From Bradyrhizobium sp. 170 (GTDB lineage Bacteria > Pseudomonadota > Alphaproteobacteria > Rhizobiales > Xanthobacteraceae), in assembly GCF_023101085.1 (NCBI RefSeq), contig NZ_CP064703.1:7564001-7628000 (forward strand): 64,000 bases of DNA, read 5' to 3'. Shown piece after piece: positions 18,278 through 27,625 of this stretch. The notes under the pieces were generated by a model. It worked only from the letters and a program-made list of their open reading frames with translations. It made no database searches and was not told the DNA's origin. Positions within the stretch are counted from its first letter, which is position 1, and each line of letters begins with the position of its first letter. Position numbers and translations under genes: made by a program.

Positions 18278-19315
18278 ATGTCGTTGCGCCAGGCCCAGCC
18301 TGCACGTGCCACAATTCGCGACGTCGCAGCCCAGGCCGGCGTATCGGTCAGCAGCGTCAGCCGCGTCATGAACGGCGAGCCGCACATCAGCCCGGAATTG
18401 CACGCCCGCATCATGCGGGCGGTGAACCGCCTGCGCTTCGAGCCGCATTCGGCGGCGCAGGCCTTGCGTTCGCGCGAGAGCAAGACGATCGGCTGCATGG
18501 TCGCCGACCTGTCCAACCCGCTCTACAGCGAGATGATCAACGGCGCGGAGGAGGAATTCCAGCGCGCCGGCTACGTGCTGATGCTTGCGGCTACCCGGCA
18601 CGAGCAAGACCGCGAGACGGCGTTCGTATCAGCGGTGCGCCGGCGGCGGATGGACGGGTTGCTGCTGTTTGCGGGTGACAACGCGCATACCGACTTCACC
18701 GGCGCGCTCGCAAACCTGGACCTGCCCTGCGTGGCGATCGATCGCGAGGTGCCGGGCGTCCCCTCGGTGCGTGCTGATCATCGCGGCGGTGGCCTCGAAA
18801 TCACGCGGTATCTCATCGGGCTCGGCCATCGCCGCATCGCGCTTCTCACCGGACGCGCCGCGTTGCTGCCGAGTTCGGAGCGCCTAGCCGGTTATCGGCA
18901 GGCCCATACTGAGGCGAAGCTCGAGGTCGATCCCGACCTGATCCGGCCGCAGACGCAAGGCTCCAGCATTGCGTTCAGCGACGTCTGTCAGTTGCTGCAA
19001 GGCCCCGACCGTCCGACCGCAATCATTACGTTAGGTACGCACATGCTGGCCGGCGTGATGGACGCACTTGCCAGCAATGGCCTGCGCTATCCCGACGACA
19101 TGTCGCTGGTGTGCATCGGCGACACCGATCTCGCCCGATATGCAACACCGGGCATCTCGGCGTTGACATGGGATCTGGACCAGATGGGCCGGGTCGCCGC
19201 CAACATCCTGCTCGATCGGATTCGCCGCGGCGATGAGGCCCGCAAGATCCGGCCGGTCTACCTGCCGACACGTTTCATCCTTCGGCACTCCTGCGCCAAG
19301 CCTCGGGCGCCCTGA
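18278..19315 (+). CDS. LacI family transcriptional regulator
   Basis: The 345-residue regulator starts at the ATG at 18278, which has AAGGGAA upstream. The N-terminal helix-turn-helix and hinge helix are clear (ATIRDVAAQAGVSVSSVSRVMNGEPHISPEL, residues about 11-41), followed by a periplasmic-binding-like effector domain with IGCMVADLSNPLYSEMINGAEEE near 70-92. Family members bind sugars or nucleosides; some bind other small acids. It is divergent from the SDR-VOC-CMD genes, and a solute-binding protein gene follows 78 bases downstream. It may control both directions. Confidence 0.9.
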   Translation: MSLRQAQPARATIRDVAAQAGVSVSSVSRVMNGEPHISPELHARIMRAVNRLRFEPHSAAQALRSRESKTIGCMVADLSNPLYSEMINGAEEEFQRAGYVLMLAATRHEQDRETAFVSAVRRRRMDGLLLFAGDNAHTDFTGALANLDLPCVAIDREVPGVPSVRADHRGGGLEITRYLIGLGHRRIALLTGRAALLPSSERLAGYRQAHTEAKLEVDPDLIRPQTQGSSIAFSDVCQLLQGPDRPTAIITLGTHMLAGVMDALASNGLRYPDDMSLVCIGDTDLARYATPGISALTWDLDQMGRVAANILLDRIRRGDEARKIRPVYLPTRFILRHSCAKPRAP

Positions 19316-19393
19316 TCACGCGACGGAGATCTCCACGACCGGCGAAGAACGACCAAAACAAAAAGGCAAACGGGAAACCCAGGGAGTGAGTAA

Positions 19394-20362
19394 ATGAAGT
19401 TACGCGCGATAATGCTTTCGCTGCTTGCGCTCGCGTCATTGCCATGTTCGGCACGCGCCGAGGACGCGGCCGAGTACCCCTCCAAGAAGATCAAGATGCT
19501 GTTGCCATTCGGGGCTGGTGGCGGCGGCGACGTGCTCGGCCGGCTGCTGGCCGACCGGATGGGCAACCGTCTCGGCCAGACCATCTACGTCGAAAACCGC
19601 ACCGGCGCCGCAGGCACCATCGGCGCGCAGCAGGCGGCAACCTCCCCGCCCGATGGCTACACCGTCACGATCGGCGGCATGACCACCCATGTGCTCGCGC
19701 CGGCGGTCTATCCGAACCTGTCCTATGATCCGATCAAGGATTTTACCACCATCGGCCGCATCGGAACGTCGTCCATCCTTCTCATCGCAACGAAGGATTT
19801 TGCCGCCAACGATCTGCGCGGGCTGACCGAGCTATCGAAGAAGGGTGAGCCGATCCAGTATGGAAGCTGGGGCGTCGGCTCGACCGGGCATTTCTGCGGC
19901 GAAATCCTTTCCCAGAAGGCGGGTGTCCGCCTGCAGCATGTCCCGTTCAGCGGCGCGGCGAAACTCGCCAACGACCTGATGGGCGGGCACATCTCGGTGG
20001 GCCTGGTCGACATGGCGACCGGGACGCCGCTGGTGAAGGATGGCAAGCTGAAGGCGCTTGCGGTCTGCGGCGGACGATCTCCGAGCCTGCCTGACGTGGC
20101 GAGCTACAAGGAGCAAGGCGTCGATTTCGAACGGAGCCTGTCCTGGGTGATGTATGCGCCCGCGGGCGTTTCCGCTTCCATTGCGCAAAAAATCTCTGGC
20201 GCGCTGAAGGCGTCTCTGGCCGAGCCCGACATCATCGAGAAGCTGCTGGCACTCGGCATCTCCGCCGATTTCATCGCCGGAGATCAGCAGCGCGACATCA
20301 ACGCGCGCGACATCGAAGCCTGGAAGAAGGTGGCAAGTGACGCGAAGATCGAGGTCAGGTAG
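19394..20362 (+). CDS. Bug family tripartite tricarboxylate transporter substrate-binding protein (TctC-like)
   Basis: The 322-residue exported protein has a signal peptide (hydrophobic residues 6-17 ending CSARA at about 22) and the Bug/TctC fold: YPSKKIKMLLPFGAGGGGDVLGRLLADRM, ENRTGAAGTIGAQQAA, PDGYTVTIGG, and PDVASYKEQG near the C-terminus. These proteins bind carboxylates with high affinity. No TctA/TctB membrane genes are near it, which is usual for orphan Bug proteins in this lineage. It lies downstream of the LacI gene, with GGGAG before the ATG. Confidence 0.88.
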   Translation: MKLRAIMLSLLALASLPCSARAEDAAEYPSKKIKMLLPFGAGGGGDVLGRLLADRMGNRLGQTIYVENRTGAAGTIGAQQAATSPPDGYTVTIGGMTTHVLAPAVYPNLSYDPIKDFTTIGRIGTSSILLIATKDFAANDLRGLTELSKKGEPIQYGSWGVGSTGHFCGEILSQKAGVRLQHVPFSGAAKLANDLMGGHISVGLVDMATGTPLVKDGKLKALAVCGGRSPSLPDVASYKEQGVDFERSLSWVMYAPAGVSASIAQKISGALKASLAEPDIIEKLLALGISADFIAGDQQRDINARDIEAWKKVASDAKIEVR

Positions 20363-20376
20363 CCACGAGACGCAAA

Positions 20377-20403
20377 GGGAGGGTCGAGACAATCGACCCT
20401 CCC
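20377..20403. terminator. bidirectional hairpin terminator
   Basis: GGGAGGGTCGA and its exact complement TCGACCCTCCC form an 11-bp stem around a five-base loop, located between the convergent Bug-protein and P450 genes. There is no long U tract on either strand, so it may act with Rho or as an mRNA 3' end stabiliser. Confidence 0.65.
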
Positions 20404-20422
20404 CGCAGAACCTTTCGAGCGC

Positions 20423-21643
20423 TCAGCTCGCCTTGCCGAACAGCATCGGCAACTGACGCGGGCCGCGCACGGTACCTTCCGACCAAGTGACCTTGCCGGC
20501 CGGATCGAGCTTGAAATCCGGAATCCGCTTCAGCCATTCCTCGATCGCGACCGTCATTTCCATGCGCGCCAGGTTGGAGCCGACGCAGCGGTGAATGCCG
20601 AGGCCGAACGCGGCGTGGCGATTTTCCTTGCGGTCGATCACCACCTTGTCGGCATCGGGAAACATCGCCGGATCGCGGTTCGCGGCGGGGAAGGACAGCA
20701 GCACCATGTTGCCGGGCTTGACCGGGCAGCCGCTGATGGTGGTCTCCTTCATCACCTCGCGCGCCATCGTCACCGGCGAATAGGCGCGCAGCAGTTCCTC
20801 GACTGCCAGCGGCATCAGTTCGGGCTCCGCGACAAGGCGCTCGCGGTCCGCCGGCGTCTTCGCCAGATGCCACAGCGAGGAGCCGATCGCGCTCCAGGTG
20901 GTGTCGATGCCCGCGATCAGAAGCAGCCGCAGCGAACCCAGCACATGCTCGTCCGCCAGCGGGTTGCCGTCCTTGTCCCGCGCGTTCATCAGCGTCGTGA
21001 TCAGATCGTCGGTCGGATGCTTTTTGCGATGCTCGATGTGGCCGGCGAAATAGCCGGTCATCTCTCTCACCGCCTCCATCAGCGCGTTGTCATCCTTGAT
21101 GCCGAGTTCGAGGATGCCGTGAATCCACTTGATGAAGAGATCGCCATCCTTCTCGGGGATACCGAGCATGTGCGCAATGGCGCGGACCGGAACGTGCTTG
21201 GTGTAGCGCGCGGCGGCGTCGCATTTGCCGTCGGCAATGAACTCGTCGATCAGTTCGTTGCAGATGGCGCGCACCCGCGGCTCGAGCTTCTTCATCGCGT
21301 CCGGCGTGAATGGCGGCAACAACAATTGCTTGGCCGGCTTGTGCTCCGGCGGATCGGAGGTGATCGGCGGCGCCCGCGCCGTGATTTCCGGGCGAATGTC
21401 GCGCACGATGACGCGCCGGGAAGAAAAGTGTTCGGTATCGTAGGAGATTTCCTTTACCGCCTGATAGGTGGTCGGCATGTAGCAGCCGAGGAACCGCTCG
21501 GTATGAACGACGGCTGATGCCGCGCGCAATTTTTCCCAGATCGGAAACGGGTTTTCCGTCCAGGTCGGATCGGTGTGGTCGAAATCGTTGACCCAGTCGG
21601 TGACCGGAGGATGTTCGGGCATAATGCTGGCGGAATCGGACAT
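20423..21643 (-). CDS. cytochrome P450
   Basis: The 406-residue soluble P450 has the I-helix oxygen-activation motif AGIDTTWS near residue 240, the ExxR motif in EELLRAYSPVTMAREV, and the haem-binding loop FGLGIHRCVGSN at 346-357 with the axial Cys at 353. The C-terminal RGPRQLPMLF is typical of bacterial P450s related to CYP111/CYP203. It forms a unit with the ferredoxin gene 61 bases upstream on the same strand, which supplies electrons. The substrate (terpene or aromatic acid) cannot be told from sequence. Confidence 0.9.
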   Translation of the reverse strand: MSDSASIMPEHPPVTDWVNDFDHTDPTWTENPFPIWEKLRAASAVVHTERFLGCYMPTTYQAVKEISYDTEHFSSRRVIVRDIRPEITARAPPITSDPPEHKPAKQLLLPPFTPDAMKKLEPRVRAICNELIDEFIADGKCDAAARYTKHVPVRAIAHMLGIPEKDGDLFIKWIHGILELGIKDDNALMEAVREMTGYFAGHIEHRKKHPTDDLITTLMNARDKDGNPLADEHVLGSLRLLLIAGIDTTWSAIGSSLWHLAKTPADRERLVAEPELMPLAVEELLRAYSPVTMAREVMKETTISGCPVKPGNMVLLSFPAANRDPAMFPDADKVVIDRKENRHAAFGLGIHRCVGSNLARMEMTVAIEEWLKRIPDFKLDPAGKVTWSEGTVRGPRQLPMLFGKAS

Positions 21644-21704
21644 CGGAGCAATTCCTCTGCTTGGTTCGTTCAGATCCAGGTGGATTAATCGATCTCGCGA
21701 TCGG

Positions 21705-21914
21705 CTATTCCTCGGTCACTTCGATCGCGATCTCGGGACAGTTGCTCTGGGCGAGCCAGGCCTTGTCTTCCAGGCCCGCGGGCACGGAACCGTCGCCGAC
21801 TTCGTGCGCGTTGCCGAATTCATCGAGGTCGAACAGTTCGGGCGCCAGTGATTTGCAGCGCGCGTGGCCCTGACATTTGTCCTGGTCGACGCGGATTCTG
21901 AGCGTTCCAGCCAT
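21705..21914 (-). CDS. ferredoxin, 3Fe-4S type with CxxHxxC
   Basis: The 69-residue ferredoxin has the cluster motif C-Q-G-H-A-R-C at the N-terminus, with His at the position of the second Cys, and the C-terminal Cys in SNCPE. This CxxHxxC...CP pattern marks the 3Fe-4S ferredoxins that reduce bacterial P450s. The ATG at 21914 has GGGAAA nine bases upstream; the in-frame ATG at 21941 lacks a ribosome site. It is transcribed ahead of the P450 gene and opposite the TetR gene. No reductase gene is nearby, so reduction must come from elsewhere. Confidence 0.86.
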   Translation of the reverse strand: MAGTLRIRVDQDKCQGHARCKSLAPELFDLDEFGNAHEVGDGSVPAGLEDKAWLAQSNCPEIAIEVTEE

Positions 21915-22006
21915 CGCAGCGTTTCCCTTTTTAGCGCGCATTGCACGCTGTGTTTTTCTATCGTTGCTCTTCTGTCGACACGGCGGCGCAGACCCGCCGG
22001 CACCTC

Positions 22007-22032
22007 GCGAAGTTATATCGTATTACATTCGC
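22007..22032. promoter_or_regulatory. candidate TetR operator between ferredoxin and TetR genes
   Basis: A 26-base imperfect dyad with GCGAAGT at one end and ACATTCGC at the other lies about 95 bases upstream of the ferredoxin gene and 48 upstream of the TetR start at 22080. A divergent, autoregulated arrangement for the P450-ferredoxin unit is inferred. Confidence 0.4.
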
Positions 22033-22079
22033 TTCGCCGTTGTGCTGTCAAGTCAAAAGTTATAGATCATGACATTGAA

Positions 22080-22718
22080 ATGCCACCTCGACCCGCACGC
22101 AAAGCGCTGAACGCCTATCACCATGGGGATCTTCGTGATGCCCTGGTTCAGGCCGCGTTGCACGAAGTCGAGCTCGGCGGCCCCGAAGCGATCAGCATCA
22201 GCGCGCTTGCGAAAAAACTCGGCGTCTCGCAGCCGGCGCCCTACAAGCATTTTGCCGACCGCGAGACGTTGCTGACCGCTGTCACGGCCGAAGCGTTCCG
22301 CCAATTCAGCGCGATAATGCGTGCGGCGATCGAAAAGCCGTCGAAACAGTCGAAGCTGTCGCGCTTCGCGCAGCTCACGCTTGATTTTGGCCTGCGCCGC
22401 AACGGCATCTATCGCCTGATGTTCGCGTCGCGGACCATGGCATGCGCACCGAAAGGCAGCGAGCTGCAGAGCGCGGCAATGGAGACCTTCGAACTCCTGG
22501 TGGAAGCGCTGGAGGCCCCCGCCGTGGGGCTGTTGCGCGAGCGTAGTGCCCTGAAGGTCTGGGCCTCGCTGCACGGCGTGGTCATGCTCGCCGAACAGGG
22601 ATTGCTCACCGGCCAGGTTGCCCATGTCAGCCGGGAAGAACTGGTCGAGGACATAGTGAAGGAAACGAAACTCGCGCTGTCGGTCGCCATCGATACGGCC
22701 GGCAAGGCCGGTTCATGA
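22080..22718 (+). CDS. TetR/AcrR family transcriptional regulator
   Basis: The 212-residue regulator starts MPPRPARKALNAYHHGDLRDAL, followed by the TetR helix-turn-helix ISISALAKKLGVSQPAPYKHFADRETLL (about residues 38-65), and an all-helical ligand domain. The Y/HHGDLRDAL start is typical of a TetR subgroup with a WHG-domain C-terminus. It is divergent from the ferredoxin-P450 genes and probably represses them. Its stop overlaps the nhaA start by four bases (ATGA), so nhaA may be co-expressed. Confidence 0.88.
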   Translation: MPPRPARKALNAYHHGDLRDALVQAALHEVELGGPEAISISALAKKLGVSQPAPYKHFADRETLLTAVTAEAFRQFSAIMRAAIEKPSKQSKLSRFAQLTLDFGLRRNGIYRLMFASRTMACAPKGSELQSAAMETFELLVEALEAPAVGLLRERSALKVWASLHGVVMLAEQGLLTGQVAHVSREELVEDIVKETKLALSVAIDTAGKAGS

Positions 22719-23899
22719 CGGCCGAGGCGCCGGCATCTGACGGATTTGACAACAGTGGCCTCTATGGAGGCGTCGTTCTCGGGCTTGCCGCCATCGCGGC
22801 TCTCATCGTCGCAAACTCACCGCTGGGGCCGCAATACGAGGCGCTGCTACGAACGACCGGCGAGGTCCGAATCGGATCGATCGGACTGAGCAAGACCGTC
22901 GATCACTGGATCAATGACGGCTTGATGGCGATGTTCTTTCTGCTGGTCGGCCTCGAGATCAAGCGCGAGGCGCTAGAGGGCCCGCTGTCGAGCGCAAAGC
23001 AGGCGGCATTGCCTGTGATCGCCGCGTTCGGCGGCTTTGTCACGCCGGCGGCGATCTTTGCCGCGGTGAACTGGGGCGACGCCCACGCATTGCGCGGCTG
23101 GGCCATCCCGGCGGCGACCGACATCGCCTTTGCGCTGGGTGTTTGCGCCATGCTGGGACGCAAGGTCCCGGCTTCGCTGAAGATCTTTCTAATGGCGCTC
23201 GCGATTATCGACGATCTGATGGCGATCGTCGTCATCGCGATCTTCTATACCGCGGACCTTTCGGTCACGGCGCTGGCGCTCGGCGGCATTGGCGTCGGGG
23301 CGCTCGTGGTCCTCAACCTGCTCGATGTGCGCAGACCGTCGTTCTATCTCATCGCCGGATTGTTCACCTGGGTTTGTGTGCTCAAATCCGGCGTGCATGC
23401 GACGCTGGCCGGCGTCGCTGTCGGTCTTGCGATGCCGCTGACCAGACGCGACGGGCACAGCCTGCTCGAAGATACCGAACACGCGCTCAGGCCGTGGGTG
23501 ATTTTCGCCATCGTGCCGATTTTCGCCTTCGCGAATGCCGGCGTATCGCTTCACGGATTGACCTTGTCAAAGCTGGCGGAGCCGATAACGCTTGGCATTA
23601 TCGCAGGGCTTTTCGTCGGCAAACAGATCGGGGTCTTCGGCTCATCGCTGCTCGCGATCAGGCTGGGCCTGGCTGCGATGCCGGAAGGGGCAACGACAGG
23701 AAAACTCTATGCCATCGCCATCCTGACCGGCATTGGCTTCACCATGAGCCTCTTCATCGGCACGCTGGCCTTCGACGACGAGGTGGTGCTGAAACAGGTC
23801 CGGCTCGGCGTCCTCGCGGCTTCGCTGCTGTCCGGCATCGTCGCCGCGCTGCTTTTTTCGACCCTCAGCCGATCGAACGGAGTTCCGGCTTCACGGTAG
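22715..23899 (+). CDS. nhaA: Na+/H+ antiporter NhaA
   Basis: The 394-residue inner-membrane antiporter has about 12 hydrophobic segments. The NhaA hallmarks are LLVGLEIKREALEG near residue 76-88, AIPAATDIAFALGVCAMLGRKVP (discontinuous helix IV, with Asp corresponding to Asp133), and LAIIDDLMAIVVIAIFYT holding the ion-binding Asp pair (Asp163/164 of E. coli). TGIGFTMSLFIGTLAF lies in the last third. It exchanges Na+ or Li+ for protons at alkaline pH. It overlaps the TetR stop by four bases. Confidence 0.93.
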   Translation: MTAEAPASDGFDNSGLYGGVVLGLAAIAALIVANSPLGPQYEALLRTTGEVRIGSIGLSKTVDHWINDGLMAMFFLLVGLEIKREALEGPLSSAKQAALPVIAAFGGFVTPAAIFAAVNWGDAHALRGWAIPAATDIAFALGVCAMLGRKVPASLKIFLMALAIIDDLMAIVVIAIFYTADLSVTALALGGIGVGALVVLNLLDVRRPSFYLIAGLFTWVCVLKSGVHATLAGVAVGLAMPLTRRDGHSLLEDTEHALRPWVIFAIVPIFAFANAGVSLHGLTLSKLAEPITLGIIAGLFVGKQIGVFGSSLLAIRLGLAAMPEGATTGKLYAIAILTGIGFTMSLFIGTLAFDDEVVLKQVRLGVLAASLLSGIVAALLFSTLSRSNGVPASR

Positions 23900-24009
23900 G
23901 GCGGCGCAAACGCGCAACACCCGCCATGAGACCGGAGCCCGGATGGCAGCCGCCGCTTGTATTCGCCACGGGCAAATGATCTAGCTTATCCAGTCAAGGG
24001 CAACGCCAG

Positions 24010-24948
24010 TTGAGCACGAGCTTCACCAGATCAACTGCACCGCGCCGTCTGAAATTCGCGCTAGCGCGATCCGTCAGAGGCGTAGCGCTCGGCATGCTGG
24101 TATCGTCTTGCGTTACGGGCCTTGCGCTTGGAAAAGACGATGGCGACGGTGAGGAGGATGCGGCCAAGGCAAAACCGGCCCTGCCGAACTTCTATCTCGA
24201 TATGAGAACGATCTACTCGACGCTGCCGGCCGGTTCGCTCTCAATCGGATTCAGCACGCCGCCTTTGTTGTCGAGGCTTTCGAACCTTTCCTCGCTACGA
24301 ACCCTCACCTCGCCGTCCAGCCAAAGCCTCTCGGTCGACCTGCCCTTGACTGTCGATGTCAACGATCGGCTCTCGGTCTACGGCGGCGTCAGCGGAGCCA
24401 CGTCGCAGGCGGGCACTGATCCCTGGACGAATTTCTCGATCTACGCCTTTACGGTCGGATTCCAGGCCGACATCTACCAGCAGAACGGTGGAATGTTTCC
24501 GACCATCACCGTTCAGTCCAACGCGACGCGATCGATTTCGGACGCGCCGTTGGCAACGACATCCTACAACACCATCCTCGAGGCGGATTACGCGCTGAAC
24601 GCGGATGAGACACGCGGGCTACTCGCTGGCGCGCAGTACGCCAGGATCCTCGTCGATAGCCCGCTCGCCCGCGTCAGCCCCGATATCATGGGCTATGTCG
24701 GTGGCTATTATCAGTGGGACAACAACTGGAAGCTCACCGGCCGTTTCGGCGTGCAGCACTTCGGCGGCGCGCAGCTTTTGAACCTGACGCCGTTTCCCGC
24801 GTTCACGCAGCCGATCATGCGGTTCGACCTCGACCGCATGGACGACGATGACAATCGGCTGTTCGGCATCACCGCGCAGATCGCCTGGACGCCGAAGCCG
24901 TCGTACCAGCTAACGCTGCGAACGCCGCTCTACGCGATCAAGAATTAG
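24010..24948 (+). CDS. exported hypothetical protein, probable outer-membrane beta-barrel
   Basis: The 312-residue protein starts at TTG 24010 with AAGGGC upstream. An N-terminal signal sequence is visible (basic residues to 24, hydrophobic GVALGMLVSSCVTGLALG to about 40, with a Cys that could also be a lipobox variant). The remainder alternates short amphipathic strands with many aromatic and Tyr residues (NFYLDMRTIYSTLP, FSIYAFTVGFQADIY, VGGYYQWDNNWKLTGRFGVQHF), the texture of a beta-barrel. No family was recognised. It ends four bases before the convergent nasA stop. Confidence 0.6.
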   Translation: MSTSFTRSTAPRRLKFALARSVRGVALGMLVSSCVTGLALGKDDGDGEEDAAKAKPALPNFYLDMRTIYSTLPAGSLSIGFSTPPLLSRLSNLSSLRTLTSPSSQSLSVDLPLTVDVNDRLSVYGGVSGATSQAGTDPWTNFSIYAFTVGFQADIYQQNGGMFPTITVQSNATRSISDAPLATTSYNTILEADYALNADETRGLLAGAQYARILVDSPLARVSPDIMGYVGGYYQWDNNWKLTGRFGVQHFGGAQLLNLTPFPAFTQPIMRFDLDRMDDDDNRLFGITAQIAWTPKPSYQLTLRTPLYAIKN

Positions 24949-24952
24949 CCGC

Positions 24953-27619
24953 TCATGCAGGCTGCGAATCCCGCACGGCCGCGCCGCGCAGCAGCTTGCC
25001 GATCTCCGGCTTGCAGGCGCCGCAATTGGTACCGGCCTTCAGGCGCCGGCCGACCTCGTCGACGCTGGTCGCCCCTTTAAGGATTTCCGACGATATCTGA
25101 TGCTGCCCGACGCCGAAACACGAGCAGACGATCGGCCCGACATCCTGGCTTGCATCGAGCGGCTGCCCCGTCAGCAGCGACATCCGCGCATTCGGCGACA
25201 ATGCCTGCTCTGCGAATAGCCCTGACAGCCACGACCGCGAGACCAGCTTGTGATCGGGTGCGATGAACACGCAACCTTCCAGCCGGCCGTCGCGAACGGC
25301 CGCGTAGCGGAAACGGCCGGCCTTCGGATCGCGATAGGCGATCCACTCGATATCGTCATATCCGACGCGGAGCTGCGCCCGTGCCCAATCGCGCCAGCTC
25401 GTCGGCCGCTCGTCACCGGCGAGTTCCATCCGCCAGCAGGTCCCTGAAAGCCCGCCGACCCAGTAGCCCGCTTCGGGACGCGCGATCTCCTGGCGGCTGA
25501 GGATGAAGGCATGCCATTTCGGCAAGTAAGCTGCCGCCTTGACCGGCGTGTGCTTGGACTCCGGCTGTCCGGAGATCGGATCGGTCGCCGGATTGACCAG
25601 CGCGTTGACCCGGCCGTCGCCGGCATACTCGCCGTTCCAGTGCATCGGCACGAACACGCAGCCGCGCCGCTGTTCGGCAGTGACGACAACGCGCGCCACC
25701 ATCTCGCCCCAGGGACTGGTCAATCGCGCCAGCCCGCCATTCTCGACGCCGGCCATGCGTGCATCGTCGGGATGGAATTCGGCGCAAGGCTCGAAAACAT
25801 GCGCCAGCAGCCGCGCCGATTTTCCTGTCCGTGTCATGGTGTGCCATTGATCGCGGACCCGCCCGGTATTGAGCACCAGCGGATAGTCGCGGCTGGTCGC
25901 GTTCACGGCGGCACGCGGCGTCACCGGCACGAAACGCGCCTTGCGATCGGCCGTGAAGAATTTTGCGGTTTCGAACATCCGCGGCGTGCCGGTTGGATAT
26001 TCGCGCGTCACCGGCCACTGGATCGGGGTGAGCGCATCGTAGGCGCGATCATCGAGCGTATTGAGGGCAGACAGATCGAAATCGCGCGTCCCTTCATTCT
26101 CGAAACTGGAGAGTCTCGCGTGCTCGCGGAAGATCGCGGCAGCGTTCGGATAGTCGAACCCCGCAAAACCCATGCGTTGCGCGACGTCGCAGACCGTCTG
26201 CCAATCGGCCCTTGCAGCGCCGGGCGCCGGCAGGAAGCGCCGCTGCCGGGAGATGCGCCGTTCGGAGTTGGTGACCGTGCCGTCCTTTTCGCCCCAGGTA
26301 AGCGCCGGCAGCAGTACGTGGGCATGACGCGTGGTGTCGGTATGGCGCATGCAATCGGAGACGACGACGAGCTCGCACGCATCGAGTGCGCGGCGCACGC
26401 GATCGGCATCCGGCAGGCTGACCAGCGGATTGGTGGACATGATCCAGACCGCCTTGATGCGCCGGTCGGCGATCGCATCGAACATGTCGACGGCCTTGAG
26501 ACCCTGCTTGTCCGCGATAATTGGCGACTGCCAGAATCGCTGGACGATATCGCGGTGTTTCGGGTTCTCGATCTCCATGTGGGCGGCCAATTGATTGGCC
26601 AGCCCGCCGACTTCCCGGCCACCCATGGCGTTGGGTTGTCCAGTCAGCGAGAACGGGCCCATGCCGGGCTGCCCGATACGGCCGGTCAACAAATGACAGT
26701 TGATGATCGCATTGACCTTGTCGACGCCGCTGCTCGACTGGTTGACGCCCTGCGAATAGAGCGTGACGACCCGCTCGGTTCTGGCGAACCAGTCGAAGAA
26801 CAGCGCCACCGCCCCCTCGGTCAGGCCGCAGATTTCGGCAGTCTGCGCAACCGTCTGGCCGGCGACCTGCCGCAGCGCGGCTTCGGCGCCGGTGGTGGAT
26901 CCATCCACGAACGCGCGGTCGATGGCGTCGCGCGACGCAAGATGCGCGAGTAACCCGTTGAACAGCACCGAATCGCTGCCCGAGCGAAGCGGCAGGTGCA
27001 GATCGGCGCCGTCACATGTCGCGGTCCGCCGCGGATCGATGACGACGATGCGGCACGCCGGGTTGTTGGCCTTGGCGGCCACCATGCGCTGGTAAAGGAT
27101 CGGATGGCACCAGGCGGCATTGGAGCCGACGAGGACCAGCAAATCGGCGGTTTCGAGATCCTCATAGCAGCCCGGAACGGTGTCGCTGCCGAACGCGCGC
27201 TTGTGACCCGCCACGCTCGATGCCATGCACAGCCGGGAATTGGTGTCGATGTTGGCGGTGCCGATGAAGCCCTTGGCGAGCTTGTTGATGACGTAATAGT
27301 CCTCGGTCAGAATCTGGCCGGAGACATAGAAAGCGACCGAATCCGGACCGTGCTCGCGGACGACTCTGGCAAATCCGTCCGCGACATGATCGAGCGCCGT
27401 ATCCCAGCTCGTTTCCTGCCCGTTGACGACGGGAGCCAGCAGCCGGCCCTCGAGGCCGATGGTCTCGGCGAGCGCCGAGCCTTTCGCGCACAGCCGTCCG
27501 AAATTGGCGGGATGCAGCGGATCGCCCCGAACGGTAACGGCGCCCGAGGCATCCCTGTCAGCGATGACGCCGCAGCCGACGCCGCAATACGGACAGCTTG
27601 TCTTCACTGGCACGGGCAA
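24953..27619 (-). CDS. nasA: assimilatory nitrate reductase, large catalytic subunit
   Basis: The 888-residue molybdoenzyme reduces nitrate to nitrite in the cytoplasm. N-terminal Cys residues 9, 12, 16 and 44 (SCPYCGVGCG and GRLCAKGS) bind a 4Fe-4S cluster, followed by molybdopterin-binding domains (SGQILTEDYYVINKLAKG, NIDTNSRLCMASSV, VDPRRTATCDGADLHLPLRSGSD). The C-terminal 60 residues are a BFD-like 2Fe-2S domain with Cys 832, 834, 866 and 869, which is characteristic of NasA/NasC. The gene is third in the nirB-nirD-nasA operon and follows nirD by 6 bases. The gene is called nasA or nasC depending on the species. Confidence 0.94.
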   Translation of the reverse strand: MPVPVKTSCPYCGVGCGVIADRDASGAVTVRGDPLHPANFGRLCAKGSALAETIGLEGRLLAPVVNGQETSWDTALDHVADGFARVVREHGPDSVAFYVSGQILTEDYYVINKLAKGFIGTANIDTNSRLCMASSVAGHKRAFGSDTVPGCYEDLETADLLVLVGSNAAWCHPILYQRMVAAKANNPACRIVVIDPRRTATCDGADLHLPLRSGSDSVLFNGLLAHLASRDAIDRAFVDGSTTGAEAALRQVAGQTVAQTAEICGLTEGAVALFFDWFARTERVVTLYSQGVNQSSSGVDKVNAIINCHLLTGRIGQPGMGPFSLTGQPNAMGGREVGGLANQLAAHMEIENPKHRDIVQRFWQSPIIADKQGLKAVDMFDAIADRRIKAVWIMSTNPLVSLPDADRVRRALDACELVVVSDCMRHTDTTRHAHVLLPALTWGEKDGTVTNSERRISRQRRFLPAPGAARADWQTVCDVAQRMGFAGFDYPNAAAIFREHARLSSFENEGTRDFDLSALNTLDDRAYDALTPIQWPVTREYPTGTPRMFETAKFFTADRKARFVPVTPRAAVNATSRDYPLVLNTGRVRDQWHTMTRTGKSARLLAHVFEPCAEFHPDDARMAGVENGGLARLTSPWGEMVARVVVTAEQRRGCVFVPMHWNGEYAGDGRVNALVNPATDPISGQPESKHTPVKAAAYLPKWHAFILSRQEIARPEAGYWVGGLSGTCWRMELAGDERPTSWRDWARAQLRVGYDDIEWIAYRDPKAGRFRYAAVRDGRLEGCVFIAPDHKLVSRSWLSGLFAEQALSPNARMSLLTGQPLDASQDVGPIVCSCFGVGQHQISSEILKGATSVDEVGRRLKAGTNCGACKPEIGKLLRGAAVRDSQPA

Positions 27620-27625
27620 TCACCC

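Noticed and set aside
25511..26953. 480-codon plus-strand open frame
   Set aside because: Antisense to nasA; no motif and implausible composition. The same holds for 29056-30495 over nirB and 34524-35654 over the aldehyde dehydrogenase.
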